Numbered from the stretch's first letter, positions 46,176 through 54,560 are shown. The stretch: DNA of 64,000 bases from Blastococcus saxobsidens DD2 (GCF_000284015.1 NC_016943.1:1095541-1159540); one strand, 5' to 3'. The notes: generated by a model from the letters alone, not told the origin. Program-made: numbers and translations.

Positions 46176-47177
46176 TCAGGCGACGTCGAGCTCCGACCCG
46201 GGCTCCGGACGACGTACGACGGTGAACCGGCGCGGCTCCGAGTACGGCGTCGCGAGCATCCGGGTGAGATCGGCGACCGTCCTCGGCCAGGCGGCGCCCA
46301 GGTCGGCCTTGACCAGCCGGACCACCCGGACGTCGAGCCGGCGGACGCGGTCCTCACGGCGCTTCTCCTCCCACAGGACATCGTGCGGAGAACGCCCGCC
46401 GTACGGGTCGCGGTACTTCACCTGGCCGTCGAACTCGATCGCCACGGCCGCCTCCTCGTACCAGGCGTCGAGGCGCGCGACGAACCCACGCGCGTCCTGC
46501 AGGTCGACCTGGAGCTCGGGCGTGGGGAGACCGGCGGCCAGCAGCGCCAGCCGCCCCTCGGTCTCCAGCGGCGACTCGGCCCGTCCGTCGCTGAGGCCGA
46601 GCGCCCGCGCCGCCTGGGAGGCCCCCGTCCGGTGCCGGGCGGCGTGCACGGCGTGCTGCAGGTCGGAGCGGCGCACGCGCCGCTCGTGCAACGCGGCATC
46701 CAGGGCGATGACCGCGTCCGGCAGCGACCACTCCCGGCCGCAATCGATCAGGGTGCGGGAGGGCGAGGTGGTCGCGAACCGCCCGATCCAGGGGACGACG
46801 TCCGTGTCGGGCAGCTTGGCGCGCGCCACGCGGTAGCCCCGGCCGGCGCGCCACTGGTCGACTGCGGTGACACGCACGTCGCTGCCCGCGGACGTCGGCA
46901 CGAGCAGCCCGTGTCGCCGGGCGGCCGACGCGTGGCTGAGCACCGGGCCGGGGTCGAGGCTGAGGAGGACGGCGATGCCGGCCATCAGGTGGCGGTCGAC
47001 CTCGCTTGCCGCGGCCAGCCGCGTGGAGGCGGTGTAGACGCCCTTGCGCAGCCGCGTCCACCGCCGGGTGCGCAACTCCGTGCGGATGTCGTCGACCGAG
47101 TAGCCGGCGGCCTGGGCCTCCTGGCTGGTGAACACTCCGAGTCGCCCGTCGGCGCGGCACTGCAGCAGAGGGTGCAC
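46176..47177 (-). CDS. AbiEi-type winged helix plus DUF559 nuclease-like protein
   Basis: A 333-residue protein. The N-terminal 50 residues match the AbiEi antitoxin winged helix (VFTSQEAQAAGYSVDDIRTE then RLRKGVY). The C-terminal 110 residues resemble the DUF559/Vsr PD-(D/E)xK fold: Glu in ESPLETEGR, Asp in ARLDAWYEE, then AIEFDGQVKY with the E-x-D-G-x-x-K pattern. This architecture is highly duplicated in actinobacteria and its role is unresolved; toxin-antitoxin or defence roles are guesses. No toxin partner is adjacent. Inverted repeat copies bracket the gene. Confidence 0.83.
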   Translation of the reverse strand: MHPLLQCRADGRLGVFTSQEAQAAGYSVDDIRTELRTRRWTRLRKGVYTASTRLAAASEVDRHLMAGIAVLLSLDPGPVLSHASAARRHGLLVPTSAGSDVRVTAVDQWRAGRGYRVARAKLPDTDVVPWIGRFATTSPSRTLIDCGREWSLPDAVIALDAALHERRVRRSDLQHAVHAARHRTGASQAARALGLSDGRAESPLETEGRLALLAAGLPTPELQVDLQDARGFVARLDAWYEEAAVAIEFDGQVKYRDPYGGRSPHDVLWEEKRREDRVRRLDVRVVRLVKADLGAAWPRTVADLTRMLATPYSEPRRFTVVRRPEPGSELDVA

Positions 47178-47241
47178 CGCAGGAGTCTCACCAGTCCGCG
47201 CGCATGAGTGGTCCAGAGCGGCAGATCTGTGGATAGCCGCC

Positions 47242-47290
47242 GTCCTGGCTCACCTCGTGGGGTCCTGGCTCACCGTCGACGCTGAGCCAG
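47242..47290 (-). repeat. Composite palindromic repeat, copy 3, left half (split by IS110)
   Basis: Reverse orientation relative to copies 1 and 2: GTCCTGGCTCACCTCGTGGG, GTCCTGGCTCACC and GCTGAGCCAG follow the consensus to the CAG at 47288-47290, where similarity stops. Confidence 0.85.
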
Positions 47291-47512
47291 CATCCTTGGC
47301 CTTTCCGGCCGCGCGTTCCGCGCTGAAAATGTGCGTCGGGTCGCCCGCCGACGCACGTTGTCCCTGATCGTGGGAGGTCGTGAGCCAGCAGGGTGCCGAG
47401 GGCTGCGCCGTGGGCGCTTCCTTGTCGCTTCGAGCACGCGGATCAGATTGCTCGTCCTGCCCAGCAGTCCTCGCGGGCGGCCCCCCGAGGGGTCGGTGAG
47501 AGCGAGGAGGTC
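47291..47512 (+). ncRNA. Candidate bridge RNA region of the IS110 element
   Basis: IS110-group elements encode a bridge RNA in the left non-coding end. This 222-nt end holds a hairpin TGCGTCGG/CCGACGCA (about 47332-47355) and, at 47376-47388, GGTCGTGAGCCAG, identical to the 13 nt left of the core in repeat copy 1 and on the minus strand of copy 2. That is the expected position type for a left target guide. CGGATCAG near 47439 resembles the right end CGGGTCAG and might be a donor guide. RNA ends are not determined. Confidence 0.5.
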
Positions 47513-48784
47513 ATGGTGCTTCAGGAAGATCAACAGGTCGAGGAGATCGTCGCCCGGGTGGCGGCGCTGGATATCGGCAAGGCCGAGCTGGTGTGCTGTG
47601 TGCGGGTGCCGCATCCGACCCGGCCGGGCAAGCGGATGCAGGAGGTGGTCACCTATCGCACGATGACCCGCTCACTGCTGGTGATGGCCGACCGGCTGGC
47701 CGGGCTGGGCGTCAGCGAGGTGGTCATGGAGGCCACCAGCGACTACTGGAAGCCGCCGTACTACCTGCTCGAGGCCCGCGGATTGAACCCGAAGCTGGTC
47801 AACGCCCGCGACGTCAAGCACCTGCCCGGCCGGCCCAAGACCGACAAGCTGGACGCGGTGTGGCTGGCCAAGCTGGCCGAGCGCGGCATGCTGCGGCCCA
47901 GCTTCGTGCCTCCGCCGAAGATCCGCCGGCTGCGCGATGTCACCCGCTACCGCGCCGATCTGGTCGAGGTGCGTACCGCGGAGAAGCAGCGGGTGGAGAA
48001 GCTGCTCGAAGACGCACAGATCAAGCTGTCGGTGGTGGCCAGCGACATCTTCGGCGCCTCCGGGCGGGACATGCTGGCCGCGCTGATCGCCGGCACCCGC
48101 GACCCCAAGGTGCTCGCCGCGCTGGCCCGGGGCCGGATGCGCGCCAAGCTCACCGACCTGGAAGAGGCGTTCACCGGCTACTTCACCGATCACCACGCCC
48201 GGCTGCTGACCACGATGCTGGCCCGCATCGACGGCCTCTCAGCCGACATCGCCGAGCTCGAGGTGATGATCGAGGAGATGGTCGCCCCTTTCACCGACGC
48301 GGTGGCGAAGCTCGATGAGATCCCCGGCATCGGCCGCGTCGCCGCCAGCGCAATCCTGGCCGAGATCGGCCTGGACATGAGTCGGTTCCCCACCGACGGG
48401 CACCTGTGCGCCTGGGCCCGCTTCGCCCCCGGCACCAAGGAATCGGCCGGCAAGAAGAAGGGCGCCGGCAGCACCGGCCACGGAAACCGCTACCTGGCCA
48501 AAGTCATCGGCGAGGCCGTCGCCGGCGCGGCGAAGACCGACACCTTCCTCGGCGAGCGATATCGCCGCCTGGCCCGCCGCCGCGGCGGGAAGAAGGCCAT
48601 GGTCGCCGTCGGCCGCTCCATGCTGGTGATCATCTGGCATCTGCTGTCTGATCCCGACGCCCGATTCGTCGACCTCGGCTCGGACTTCCACGCCAAACGA
48701 ACCGACCCCGACCGGCGACGCCGCGCTCACGTTCACCAGCTCGAAGCCCTCGGCTACACCGTCACCCTCACCCCAGCCGCCTAA
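47513..48784 (+). CDS. IS110-family transposase (recombinase)
   Basis: A 423-residue DEDD-type transposase. The RuvC-like domain has Asp20 in LDIGKAE, Glu in MEATSDYWKP, and Asp residues in KTDKLDAVWLAKL. The C-terminal transposase_20 domain has IPGIGRVAASAILAEIG and the conserved GSTGHGNRYL region with the candidate catalytic Ser. The ATG at 47513 follows a strong gaggaggt Shine-Dalgarno. The gene is intact, so the element may be active. Confidence 0.95.
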   Translation: MVLQEDQQVEEIVARVAALDIGKAELVCCVRVPHPTRPGKRMQEVVTYRTMTRSLLVMADRLAGLGVSEVVMEATSDYWKPPYYLLEARGLNPKLVNARDVKHLPGRPKTDKLDAVWLAKLAERGMLRPSFVPPPKIRRLRDVTRYRADLVEVRTAEKQRVEKLLEDAQIKLSVVASDIFGASGRDMLAALIAGTRDPKVLAALARGRMRAKLTDLEEAFTGYFTDHHARLLTTMLARIDGLSADIAELEVMIEEMVAPFTDAVAKLDEIPGIGRVAASAILAEIGLDMSRFPTDGHLCAWARFAPGTKESAGKKKGAGSTGHGNRYLAKVIGEAVAGAAKTDTFLGERYRRLARRRGGKKAMVAVGRSMLVIIWHLLSDPDARFVDLGSDFHAKRTDPDRRRRAHVHQLEALGYTVTLTPAA

Positions 48785-48873
48785 CCCCACAAGCGTTCGC
48801 CCGTCCCCGACTCGGCGCAGCCCCAAGGCCGAGCCGTCGGTTCCGTTCGCCCGTACCCCAGTCATTTTCGGGT

Positions 48874-48903
48874 CAGGACCCAGAACGATCAGGTGACCTG
48901 ATC
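48874..48903 (-). repeat. Composite palindromic repeat, copy 3, right half
   Basis: CAGGACCCAGAAC followed by GATCAGGTGACCTGATC (48887-48903). The palindrome encodes the last four residues (DQVT) and stop of the DUF488 gene on the minus strand. Confidence 0.85.
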
Positions 48904-49437
48904 ACGATCCGGGGCCGCCGGCCAGTGGACCTGCCCGTCGGGGCGGAGCACGGCGCCGTCGGAGGGCCGGTGCGGGGTCAGCCGGCCGTCGGGCATCAGG
49001 TGGCTGACCGGCTCTCCGCGGGCGACGACGGCGACGTCGGCGATCAGCCGGCGGTGGCAGCGCCACCACACCGCCTCGCTGCACATGACCGCGACCGTGC
49101 GACCAGCCGCCTCGGCGAGCACCTGGTCGAGCCCGGCGACGAACTCCACCGTGCGGGTGTGCGCCGCGTAGGCGGCGAACTGCGCCACGGTCCACCAGTC
49201 GTCGACGACCGGGTCACCGGCCGCAAGCCGCCGCCGCCCCCCGAGGCGTTCCTCCCACCGGTAGCCGATGCCGGCGGCCGGCAGCCACTCGGCCAGCGCC
49301 TCGCGCCGGGAGTCCGGGTTGTTCCGGCTGCCGGGGAAGCGGCGGACGTCGACGAGCAGGTCCACCCCGGCCCCGGAGAGGCGGGCGCCCAGGCGGTCGC
49401 GATCCTCGGACCCGTGGCCCACGGTCATCAGCGGCAC
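48889..49437 (-). CDS. DUF488 family protein
   Basis: A 182-residue protein with the DUF488 start TVGHGSEDRDRL, VDVRRFPGSRNN, the central WEERLGGRRR and the conserved Cys/His cluster VMCSEAVWWRCHRRLIAD. Function is unknown; the cysteines may bind metal or be catalytic. Its final residues DQVT and stop come from the palindromic repeat, so insertion of the repeat probably altered the original C-terminus. Confidence 0.87.
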   Translation of the reverse strand: MPLMTVGHGSEDRDRLGARLSGAGVDLLVDVRRFPGSRNNPDSRREALAEWLPAAGIGYRWEERLGGRRRLAAGDPVVDDWWTVAQFAAYAAHTRTVEFVAGLDQVLAEAAGRTVAVMCSEAVWWRCHRRLIADVAVVARGEPVSHLMPDGRLTPHRPSDGAVLRPDGQVHWPAAPDRDQVT

Positions 49438-49516
49438 GCCCTCTGCCTACCCGAGCGCGGCCGGCCATGCGCCGGGAGTCATGCTCGACGTGCGTAACGA
49501 CGATCGGTGGGGTGGC

Positions 49517-50689
49517 GTGAGCGGGGGAACGGTGGAGGTCCAGGCCGTCCTGTGGCGGTCCCGCGGGGTGCAGGCGCTGGTGGGCGTGACGGCGCTCGGG
49601 TTCGCCAGCTACTTCCTCACGCTGGCCTCGCTGCCCACGTACGCGGTGGCCGGTGGGGCGTCGGCGGCCACCGCCGGCGTGGTCACCGCGGTCTTCCTGG
49701 TGGTCACGATCCTCGTGCAGACCGTGGTTCCCGCGCTGACCGTGCGGTTCGGCGTGGGGCCGGTGTTCGCGGCCGGGCTGCTCGCGCTGGGGGTGCCCGC
49801 GCCGCTGTACGTGCTCGACGACGGCGTCGGCTGGATCTCGTTGCTCTCGGCCGTGCGCGGCGCCGGGTTCGCGGTCATCACCGTGCTCGGGGCCACTCTC
49901 TCCGTCCGGGTCGCACCGCCGGAGCGGCGCGGCGAGTCCATCGGCCTCTACGGGCTGGCGATCGCGCTGCCCAACATGGCGGCGATCCCGGCCGGGGTCG
50001 CGCTGGTCCTCGACGGGCACGTCGGCTGGCTGGCGTGGCTGTCGGCGTCGCCGGTGCTGGGGCTCTTCTTCCTCCCGATGCTGCTGCGCTCGGTGACCAC
50101 CCGCGAGGAGCGCGGCGCGAAGGGGAACGCACGAACGGCGGTGCGGGCCGCGCTGGCGCCGTCCCTGGTGCTGTTCGTGGTGACGACCGCCGGCGGTGGG
50201 CTGGTCACCTTCCTGCCGATCGAGCGACCCGACGGCCGGCTGGCCACCGTGGCCCTGCTGCTGTGGGGACTGTTCGGCGCGCTCACCCGGTGGCGGGCCG
50301 GCGTGCTGGCCGACCGGCTGGGCACCGGGCTGCTGCTGCCGCTGGCGGTGCTGGTCGGCGCCGCCGGACTCGCGGTGACCGCGGTCGGCCTGTGGACCGC
50401 CTCGGCCTGGGTGCTCGTCGGTGCGGCCGTCTTCGGCGCCGGGTTCGGGGCGGTGCAAAACCTCACCCTGCTGCGGGCCTTCTCCCGCGCCGGCGACCAG
50501 GGGACGACGGCGGCGAGCGCCCTCTGGAACGCCTCGTTCGACGCCGGGACCGCCTGTGGGGCGCTGCTGCTGGGCTTCGTCTTCGGCGCCGTGGGGTTGC
50601 CGTGGACATTCGTGTTCAGCGCCGTCGCGCTGGCCATCCTCCTGCCGCTGGCGCAGGCGGCCGCGCGGCCGGCGCCCGCCCGTCCCTGA
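49517..50689 (+). CDS. MFS transporter, efflux type
   Basis: A 390-residue major facilitator with about 12 hydrophobic segments. The start FASYFLTLASLPTYAVAGG and the PERRGESIGLYGLAIALPNM region (loop and helix 5) are characteristic of EmrD/arabinose-efflux-like exporters. The GTG at 49517 is chosen because the first helix follows directly. Substrate unknown; no regulator is adjacent. Confidence 0.87.
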   Translation: MSGGTVEVQAVLWRSRGVQALVGVTALGFASYFLTLASLPTYAVAGGASAATAGVVTAVFLVVTILVQTVVPALTVRFGVGPVFAAGLLALGVPAPLYVLDDGVGWISLLSAVRGAGFAVITVLGATLSVRVAPPERRGESIGLYGLAIALPNMAAIPAGVALVLDGHVGWLAWLSASPVLGLFFLPMLLRSVTTREERGAKGNARTAVRAALAPSLVLFVVTTAGGGLVTFLPIERPDGRLATVALLLWGLFGALTRWRAGVLADRLGTGLLLPLAVLVGAAGLAVTAVGLWTASAWVLVGAAVFGAGFGAVQNLTLLRAFSRAGDQGTTAASALWNASFDAGTACGALLLGFVFGAVGLPWTFVFSAVALAILLPLAQAAARPAPARP

Positions 50690-50700
50690 CGGAAAGCGGC

Positions 50701-51042
50701 TCAGACCTGCCGGGCGGCGGCGTGCAGCGAGCGGATGAAGAGGATCTCCTCGCCGGATCGCCGCAACCAGGTGCGCAGCCCGTCGGGATCGAAGCGGTTC
50801 CCGTCCCGCAGCTGACCCAGCTGCACCTGGCGGGTGCTCGCCTGCGCCCGCTGGGCGGTGGGCAGCGCCCGGCCCTCGGCGCGGGCGATGGCCGTCAGCC
50901 CCGCCCCCACGAACACCAGGTCGCGGATCTCGGTCAGACCGGCGAGCAGCCGCTCGGCGGCGGCGTCGTCGGCCGCGGTCAGGGCGGCGAGCAGTTCGTC
51001 GGCGCGGCGGCGGCCCTCGGCGGCCGGGTCGAGAGAGGTCAC
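50701..51042 (-). CDS. Hypothetical protein, small helical
   Basis: A 113-residue soluble protein predicted all-helical, with an Ala/Asp/Glu-rich first half (RRADELLAALTAADDAAAERL) interrupted by an aromatic-poor core and ending FIRSLHAAARQV. No family is recognised. It is 31 bp downstream of the cupin gene on the same strand and may be co-transcribed. Confidence 0.6.
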   Translation of the reverse strand: MTSLDPAAEGRRRADELLAALTAADDAAAERLLAGLTEIRDLVFVGAGLTAIARAEGRALPTAQRAQASTRQVQLGQLRDGNRFDPDGLRTWLRRSGEEILFIRSLHAAARQV

Positions 51043-51073
51043 GCTCCCACTCTCCCTGGTGGACCCGGGGCGG

Positions 51074-51565
51074 TCACGCGAGGGGCGGCCCCAGCACGTC
51101 CATCCCGTGCTGCCTCGCCGCCGCCACGAGGGCCGCCATGTCCGGCGGGCCGTCGGGCGGGGGAGGCAGGGTCGGTTCCTCGGCCGGCCGTCCCGTGGCG
51201 CGCACGAACAGGTCGAACCGGGCCGGGACGGCCAGCGCGAGCAGGCGGGCGGTGGGCGAGTCGACCCGGAACGTGTGCGGTAGCCCGCGGGGGGCCCAGA
51301 CGAAGTTGCCCCGTGCGGCTGCCCAGGTGCGCTTCCCGACCTGGAAGGTGAGCTCGCCGTCCAGGACGAACCAGGCCTCGTCCTCCTCGTGGTGGACGTG
51401 CAGCGGCGGCGAGGAGCGGTGCGGGAGCAGCTGCTCCCAGACGGCGAGCCGCCCGCCGGTGTCCTCGGTCAGGGCCTTGAACGTCATCAGGGTGTCGACG
51501 TGCCAGATCGCCGTTCCCTGGCCGGGGGTGCGGACGACGGCGTGCTCGGTGCGGGATGTGGTCAT
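51074..51565 (-). CDS. Cupin domain protein
   Basis: A 163-residue cupin. Motif 1 is PLHVHHEEDEAWFVLDGEL with its metal-binding His, His and Glu; motif 2 is in WAPRGLPHTFRV with the final His. The N-terminal WHVDTLMTFKALTEDTGG is shared by small quercetinase-like cupins. Enzymatic role is unproven. It is divergent from the LuxR regulator, which may control it. Confidence 0.87.
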   Translation of the reverse strand: MTTSRTEHAVVRTPGQGTAIWHVDTLMTFKALTEDTGGRLAVWEQLLPHRSSPPLHVHHEEDEAWFVLDGELTFQVGKRTWAAARGNFVWAPRGLPHTFRVDSPTARLLALAVPARFDLFVRATGRPAEEPTLPPPPDGPPDMAALVAAARQHGMDVLGPPLA

Positions 51566-51641
51566 GGCCGGAAGAGTCGACCGCGGTCCGGCGTCCCGGA
51601 CATCCCTGAAGCGAGGGGTTTCCCGCGGTGCCCCGCGGGCC

Positions 51642-51647
51642 TACCGT
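51642..51647 (+). promoter_or_regulatory. -10 element TACCGT for a probable leaderless LuxR-regulator transcript
   Basis: TACCGT lies 6 nt before the ATG at 51654, and no Shine-Dalgarno is visible. Confidence 0.5.
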
Positions 51648-51653
51648 TCCGGC

Positions 51654-52778
51654 ATGGCACCGACGGCCGCGGTGCGCGACCGGATCGAGCGGCTCTGCCG
51701 GTCGGCGACCGATCCGCTCACGCTGTACCGGGACGTCGTCCCGGTACTCGGCCGCGCGGTTCCGTCCGACCTCTGGTGCGGCCTGCTCCTCGACCCGGCG
51801 ACGGTGCTGAACACCGGCGGCTACCACGACGAGGGGCTGCCGCTGGAGGTGCTTCCCCGCCTGCTCGAGCTGGAGGTCGGCGCGGACGACGTCAACCAGC
51901 TGCCCGCCCTGGCGCGGGACCGGTCGGGCGTCGGCACCATCCACCGCCGCACCCGGGGACGCCCGGAGCTCAGCGCCCGCTACCGCGACGTCATGCTGCC
52001 GGCCGGGATGGGCCCGGAGCTGCGCGCGGTGCTGCGGAACCGGGGCCGGCCCTGGGGGGCGGTGGTGTTCTTCCGGGAGACCGGGGCGCCGGACTTCACG
52101 GACGCGGAGCTGGAGTTCGTCGCCGCGGTCGCCCCCGACATCGCGGCGGCCGTGCGCCGCACCCTCCTGGTCTCCGAGATCACCCACCGGGATGTCGAGG
52201 AAGGTCCCGGGATGGCGGTGCTGCGGGTGGACGGCCTGCGGATCGACGTCGAGCTGGCCAGCCGGGCCGCGCGGGCGCTCATGGAGGCGATGCCCGACTC
52301 CCGCATCGACGGTGTGCCGGTCGGCGTGGTCATGCTCGTGTCCCGGCTGGTCGCGGCGGGAGGACGCCGGCAGTCGGCGCGGGTGCGGCTGCGGACCGGC
52401 CGGTGGATGAGCGTGCAGCTCGACGTCCTGCAGCCGGCCGGCCAGGAGGGGTGCGAGCGGCTGTCACTGGTGATCGAGCCGGTCGCGCCGTACGAGCTGG
52501 CCGAGGTGATCGCCGAGGCCTACGGGCTCACCGCCCGCGAGCGGGAGGTGGCCCGTCTGGTGGTGGCGGGCAACCGCAACCCGGAGGTGGCTGCCGCGCT
52601 GTCGATCTCGCTGACCACCGTCCAGGACCACTTGAAGAAGGTCTTCGCCAAGCTCGGGGTCGGCAGCCGGTACGAGCTGACCGCCCGGATGTTCTTCGAC
52701 CAGTACCTGCCGCGCCAGCTGTCGCGGCAGCCGGTCGGCGGCGACGGCTGGTACCTCCCCGCACGCCTGCCCCGCTGA
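51654..52778 (+). CDS. LuxR-family transcriptional regulator with GAF-like sensory region
   Basis: A 374-residue regulator. The first 180 residues are GAF-like (MGPELRAVLRNRGRPWGAVV and FTDAELEFVAAVAPDIAAAVR), a PAS-like middle follows, and the C-terminal helix-turn-helix reads GLTAREREVARLVVAGNRN and VQDHLKKVFAKLGVGSR. The ligand is unknown. The divergent cupin operon is the obvious target candidate. Confidence 0.88.
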   Translation: MAPTAAVRDRIERLCRSATDPLTLYRDVVPVLGRAVPSDLWCGLLLDPATVLNTGGYHDEGLPLEVLPRLLELEVGADDVNQLPALARDRSGVGTIHRRTRGRPELSARYRDVMLPAGMGPELRAVLRNRGRPWGAVVFFRETGAPDFTDAELEFVAAVAPDIAAAVRRTLLVSEITHRDVEEGPGMAVLRVDGLRIDVELASRAARALMEAMPDSRIDGVPVGVVMLVSRLVAAGGRRQSARVRLRTGRWMSVQLDVLQPAGQEGCERLSLVIEPVAPYELAEVIAEAYGLTAREREVARLVVAGNRNPEVAAALSISLTTVQDHLKKVFAKLGVGSRYELTARMFFDQYLPRQLSRQPVGGDGWYLPARLPR

Positions 52779-52818
52779 CCACCGGTCCAGCGGGGCAGGC
52801 TGCGGGGTGGCTGAGCTG

Positions 52819-53637
52819 TCAGGCGTCGCGGCGTCGCAGCACCAGGTAGCCGGCCAGCAGCACGACCGCCACCTCCGCGCAGAACACCGCGAAGCCGACC
52901 CAGGGGTCGAGCACGTTCGGGTTGAACGACACCGGCGTCGCCACGACCGAGCCGGCGTTGCCGGGCATCAGCTTGCCGGCCCACTCGCCCCATGCGCCCG
53001 GCAGCAGCATCACCATGTTGCCGACCACCAGGATCAGCGCCAGCACGATCGCCAGCACCGCGGCGGTGTGCCGGACCAGCAGCCCGACGGCGGCGGCGAA
53101 CAGCCCGATCCCCGCCATGTAGAGGCCGCTGCCGAACAGCGCGCGGAGCACGCCCTCGTCGCCGAGGGCGACGCCGATGCCCTGCCGCTCGAGGAACCAG
53201 TTGCCGCCCAGGTAGCCGAGCACGGCGGTGAGCGTGCCGACGATGAACAGCGTGCCGGTGAGGACGACGGCCTTCGCCGTGAGCACCCGGCCGCGGTGCG
53301 GCGTGGCGGTCAACGTCGCCCGGATCATCCCGGTGCCGTATTCGCTGGTGACCACGAGCGAGCCCAGCACGATGGCGGTGATCTGGGCGATGGTCATCCC
53401 CCAGGTGATGAAGGAGCCGGCCGCCTCGCCGGCGGAGCCGTCGGCGAGGTCCTCCGCGCTGACCGCGCAGACCAGCACGGTGAGCCCGGCGCCGAGCACC
53501 ACCAGCGCGACGATCGACCAGACCGTGGAGCGCACCGACCAGAACTTGATCCACTCCGCGCGCAGGGTCGCACCGAAGCCCGGCCGGCGCACTCCCGGCA
53601 CGTTCCGGTGGGGGTCGAGGGCGACCGTGTCGATCAT
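52819..53637 (-). CDS. ABC transporter permease
   Basis: A 272-residue ABC-2 type membrane subunit with six hydrophobic segments. The N-terminus has the typical RAEWIKFWSVRSTVW entry and the TSEYGTGMIRATLTATPHR loop. It pairs with the ATPase gene, with a 4-bp overlap. The pair resembles actinobacterial drug or lipid exporters of the DrrAB/NatAB type; substrate unknown. Confidence 0.9.
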   Translation of the reverse strand: MIDTVALDPHRNVPGVRRPGFGATLRAEWIKFWSVRSTVWSIVALVVLGAGLTVLVCAVSAEDLADGSAGEAAGSFITWGMTIAQITAIVLGSLVVTSEYGTGMIRATLTATPHRGRVLTAKAVVLTGTLFIVGTLTAVLGYLGGNWFLERQGIGVALGDEGVLRALFGSGLYMAGIGLFAAAVGLLVRHTAAVLAIVLALILVVGNMVMLLPGAWGEWAGKLMPGNAGSVVATPVSFNPNVLDPWVGFAVFCAEVAVVLLAGYLVLRRRDA

Positions 53638-54560
53638 CGGAGGGCTCCGGCAGGGGTCTGCTGCCGCGCGGAGTACTCCACGCTGGCGGCGGTCAGGGTC
53701 ATGAAGGCGTCCTCGAGCGAGGAACGGACCAGGGTCAGCTCGTGCAGCAGCAGGCCCTGGCGGCCGACCAGCTCGCCGACGGAAGCGGCGTCGCGCCCCT
53801 GGATGTGCAGCTCGCCGTCGACGTCGGTCACCTCGAGGCCGTTCCGCCGCAGGAGCGCGGCGACCTCGGCCTGCTGGGGGCTGCGCAGCCGCACGTAGGA
53901 GGCGGCGTGCTCGGCGATGAAGTCGGGCATCGAGCAGTCGGCGAGCACCCGGCCGCGGCCGATGACGACGAGGTGGTCGGCGGTCAGCGCCATCTCGCTC
54001 ATGAGGTGGCTGGAGAGGAAGACCGTGCGCCCCTCGGCGGCGAGCGTCCGGGTGAGCGTGCGCACCCAGCGGATGCCCTCGGGGTCCAGGCCGTTCACCG
54101 GCTCGTCGAGGACGACGACCGGCGGGTCGCCCAGCAGCGCGACGGCGATACCCAGGCGCTGCCCCATGCCGAGGGAGAAGCCGCCCACCCGCTGTCCGGC
54201 GACGTCGGGAAGCCCCACCAGGTCGAGCACCTCGTCGACCCGCCGGACGGGGATCCCGTTGCTGGCGGCCATCCACCGCAGGTGGTCGCGGGCCGAGCGG
54301 CCCGGGTGCAGGGCGCGGGCCTCGAGCAGGGCGCCGACCTCGCGCAGCGGTGCGGGGAAGTCGGCGTAGCTGCGGCCGTTGACCATCACGCTGCCGGCGG
54401 TCGGGCGGTCCAGCCCGAGCAGCATGCGCATCGTCGTCGACTTGCCGGCGCCGTTGGGCCCGAGGAACCCGGTGACCCGCCCCGGGTGGACGGTGAAGGA
54501 GATGCCGTCGACGGCGGTTCGGTCGCCGTACTTCTTGGTGAGCCCCTGCGCCTCGATCAT
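53634..54560 (-). CDS. ABC transporter ATP-binding protein
   Basis: A 308-residue ATPase: Walker A GPNGAGKSTT near residue 34, signature FSLGMGQRLG (variant of LSGGQ), Walker B VVVLDEPVNGLD, H-loop FLSSHLMSEM. The C-terminal 80 residues are the accessory region of exporter ATPases. It heads a two-gene operon with the permease. Confidence 0.94.
   Translation of the reverse strand: MIEAQGLTKKYGDRTAVDGISFTVHPGRVTGFLGPNGAGKSTTMRMLLGLDRPTAGSVMVNGRSYADFPAPLREVGALLEARALHPGRSARDHLRWMAASNGIPVRRVDEVLDLVGLPDVAGQRVGGFSLGMGQRLGIAVALLGDPPVVVLDEPVNGLDPEGIRWVRTLTRTLAAEGRTVFLSSHLMSEMALTADHLVVIGRGRVLADCSMPDFIAEHAASYVRLRSPQQAEVAALLRRNGLEVTDVDGELHIQGRDAASVGELVGRQGLLLHELTLVRSSLEDAFMTLTAASVEYSARQQTPAGALR

Larger units (their letters stand above)
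47291..48876 (+). mobile_element. IS110-family insertion sequence, about 1586 bp, complete
   Basis: The palindromic repeat is interrupted after CAG at 47290 and resumes with CAGGACCC at 48874, so the element has one extra CAG core and no target duplication beyond it. It has no terminal inverted repeats, as expected for IS110. It carries a 222-bp non-coding left end, one intact transposase gene and a 92-bp right end with two direct repeats of GTTCGCCCGT. The split halves rejoin into a sequence like the intact copies at 11087 and 46091, which sets the boundaries to within 3 bp. Confidence 0.88.

Noticed and set aside
47242-47400. Short CRISPR-like array, because GTCCTGGCTCAC recurs
   Set aside because: The recurrences are arms of inverted hairpins with unequal spacing, not direct repeats with unique spacers, and no cas genes are present.
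47513-48784. Transposase as a remnant
   Set aside because: The frame is intact, full length and carries the DEDD and C-terminal transposase_20 motifs.
46091-49437. Genomic island with attachment sites
   Set aside because: The accessory content is one AbiEi/DUF559 gene and one IS; there is no integrase or tRNA junction. The tRNA-Leu at 24035 has no adjacent integrase.
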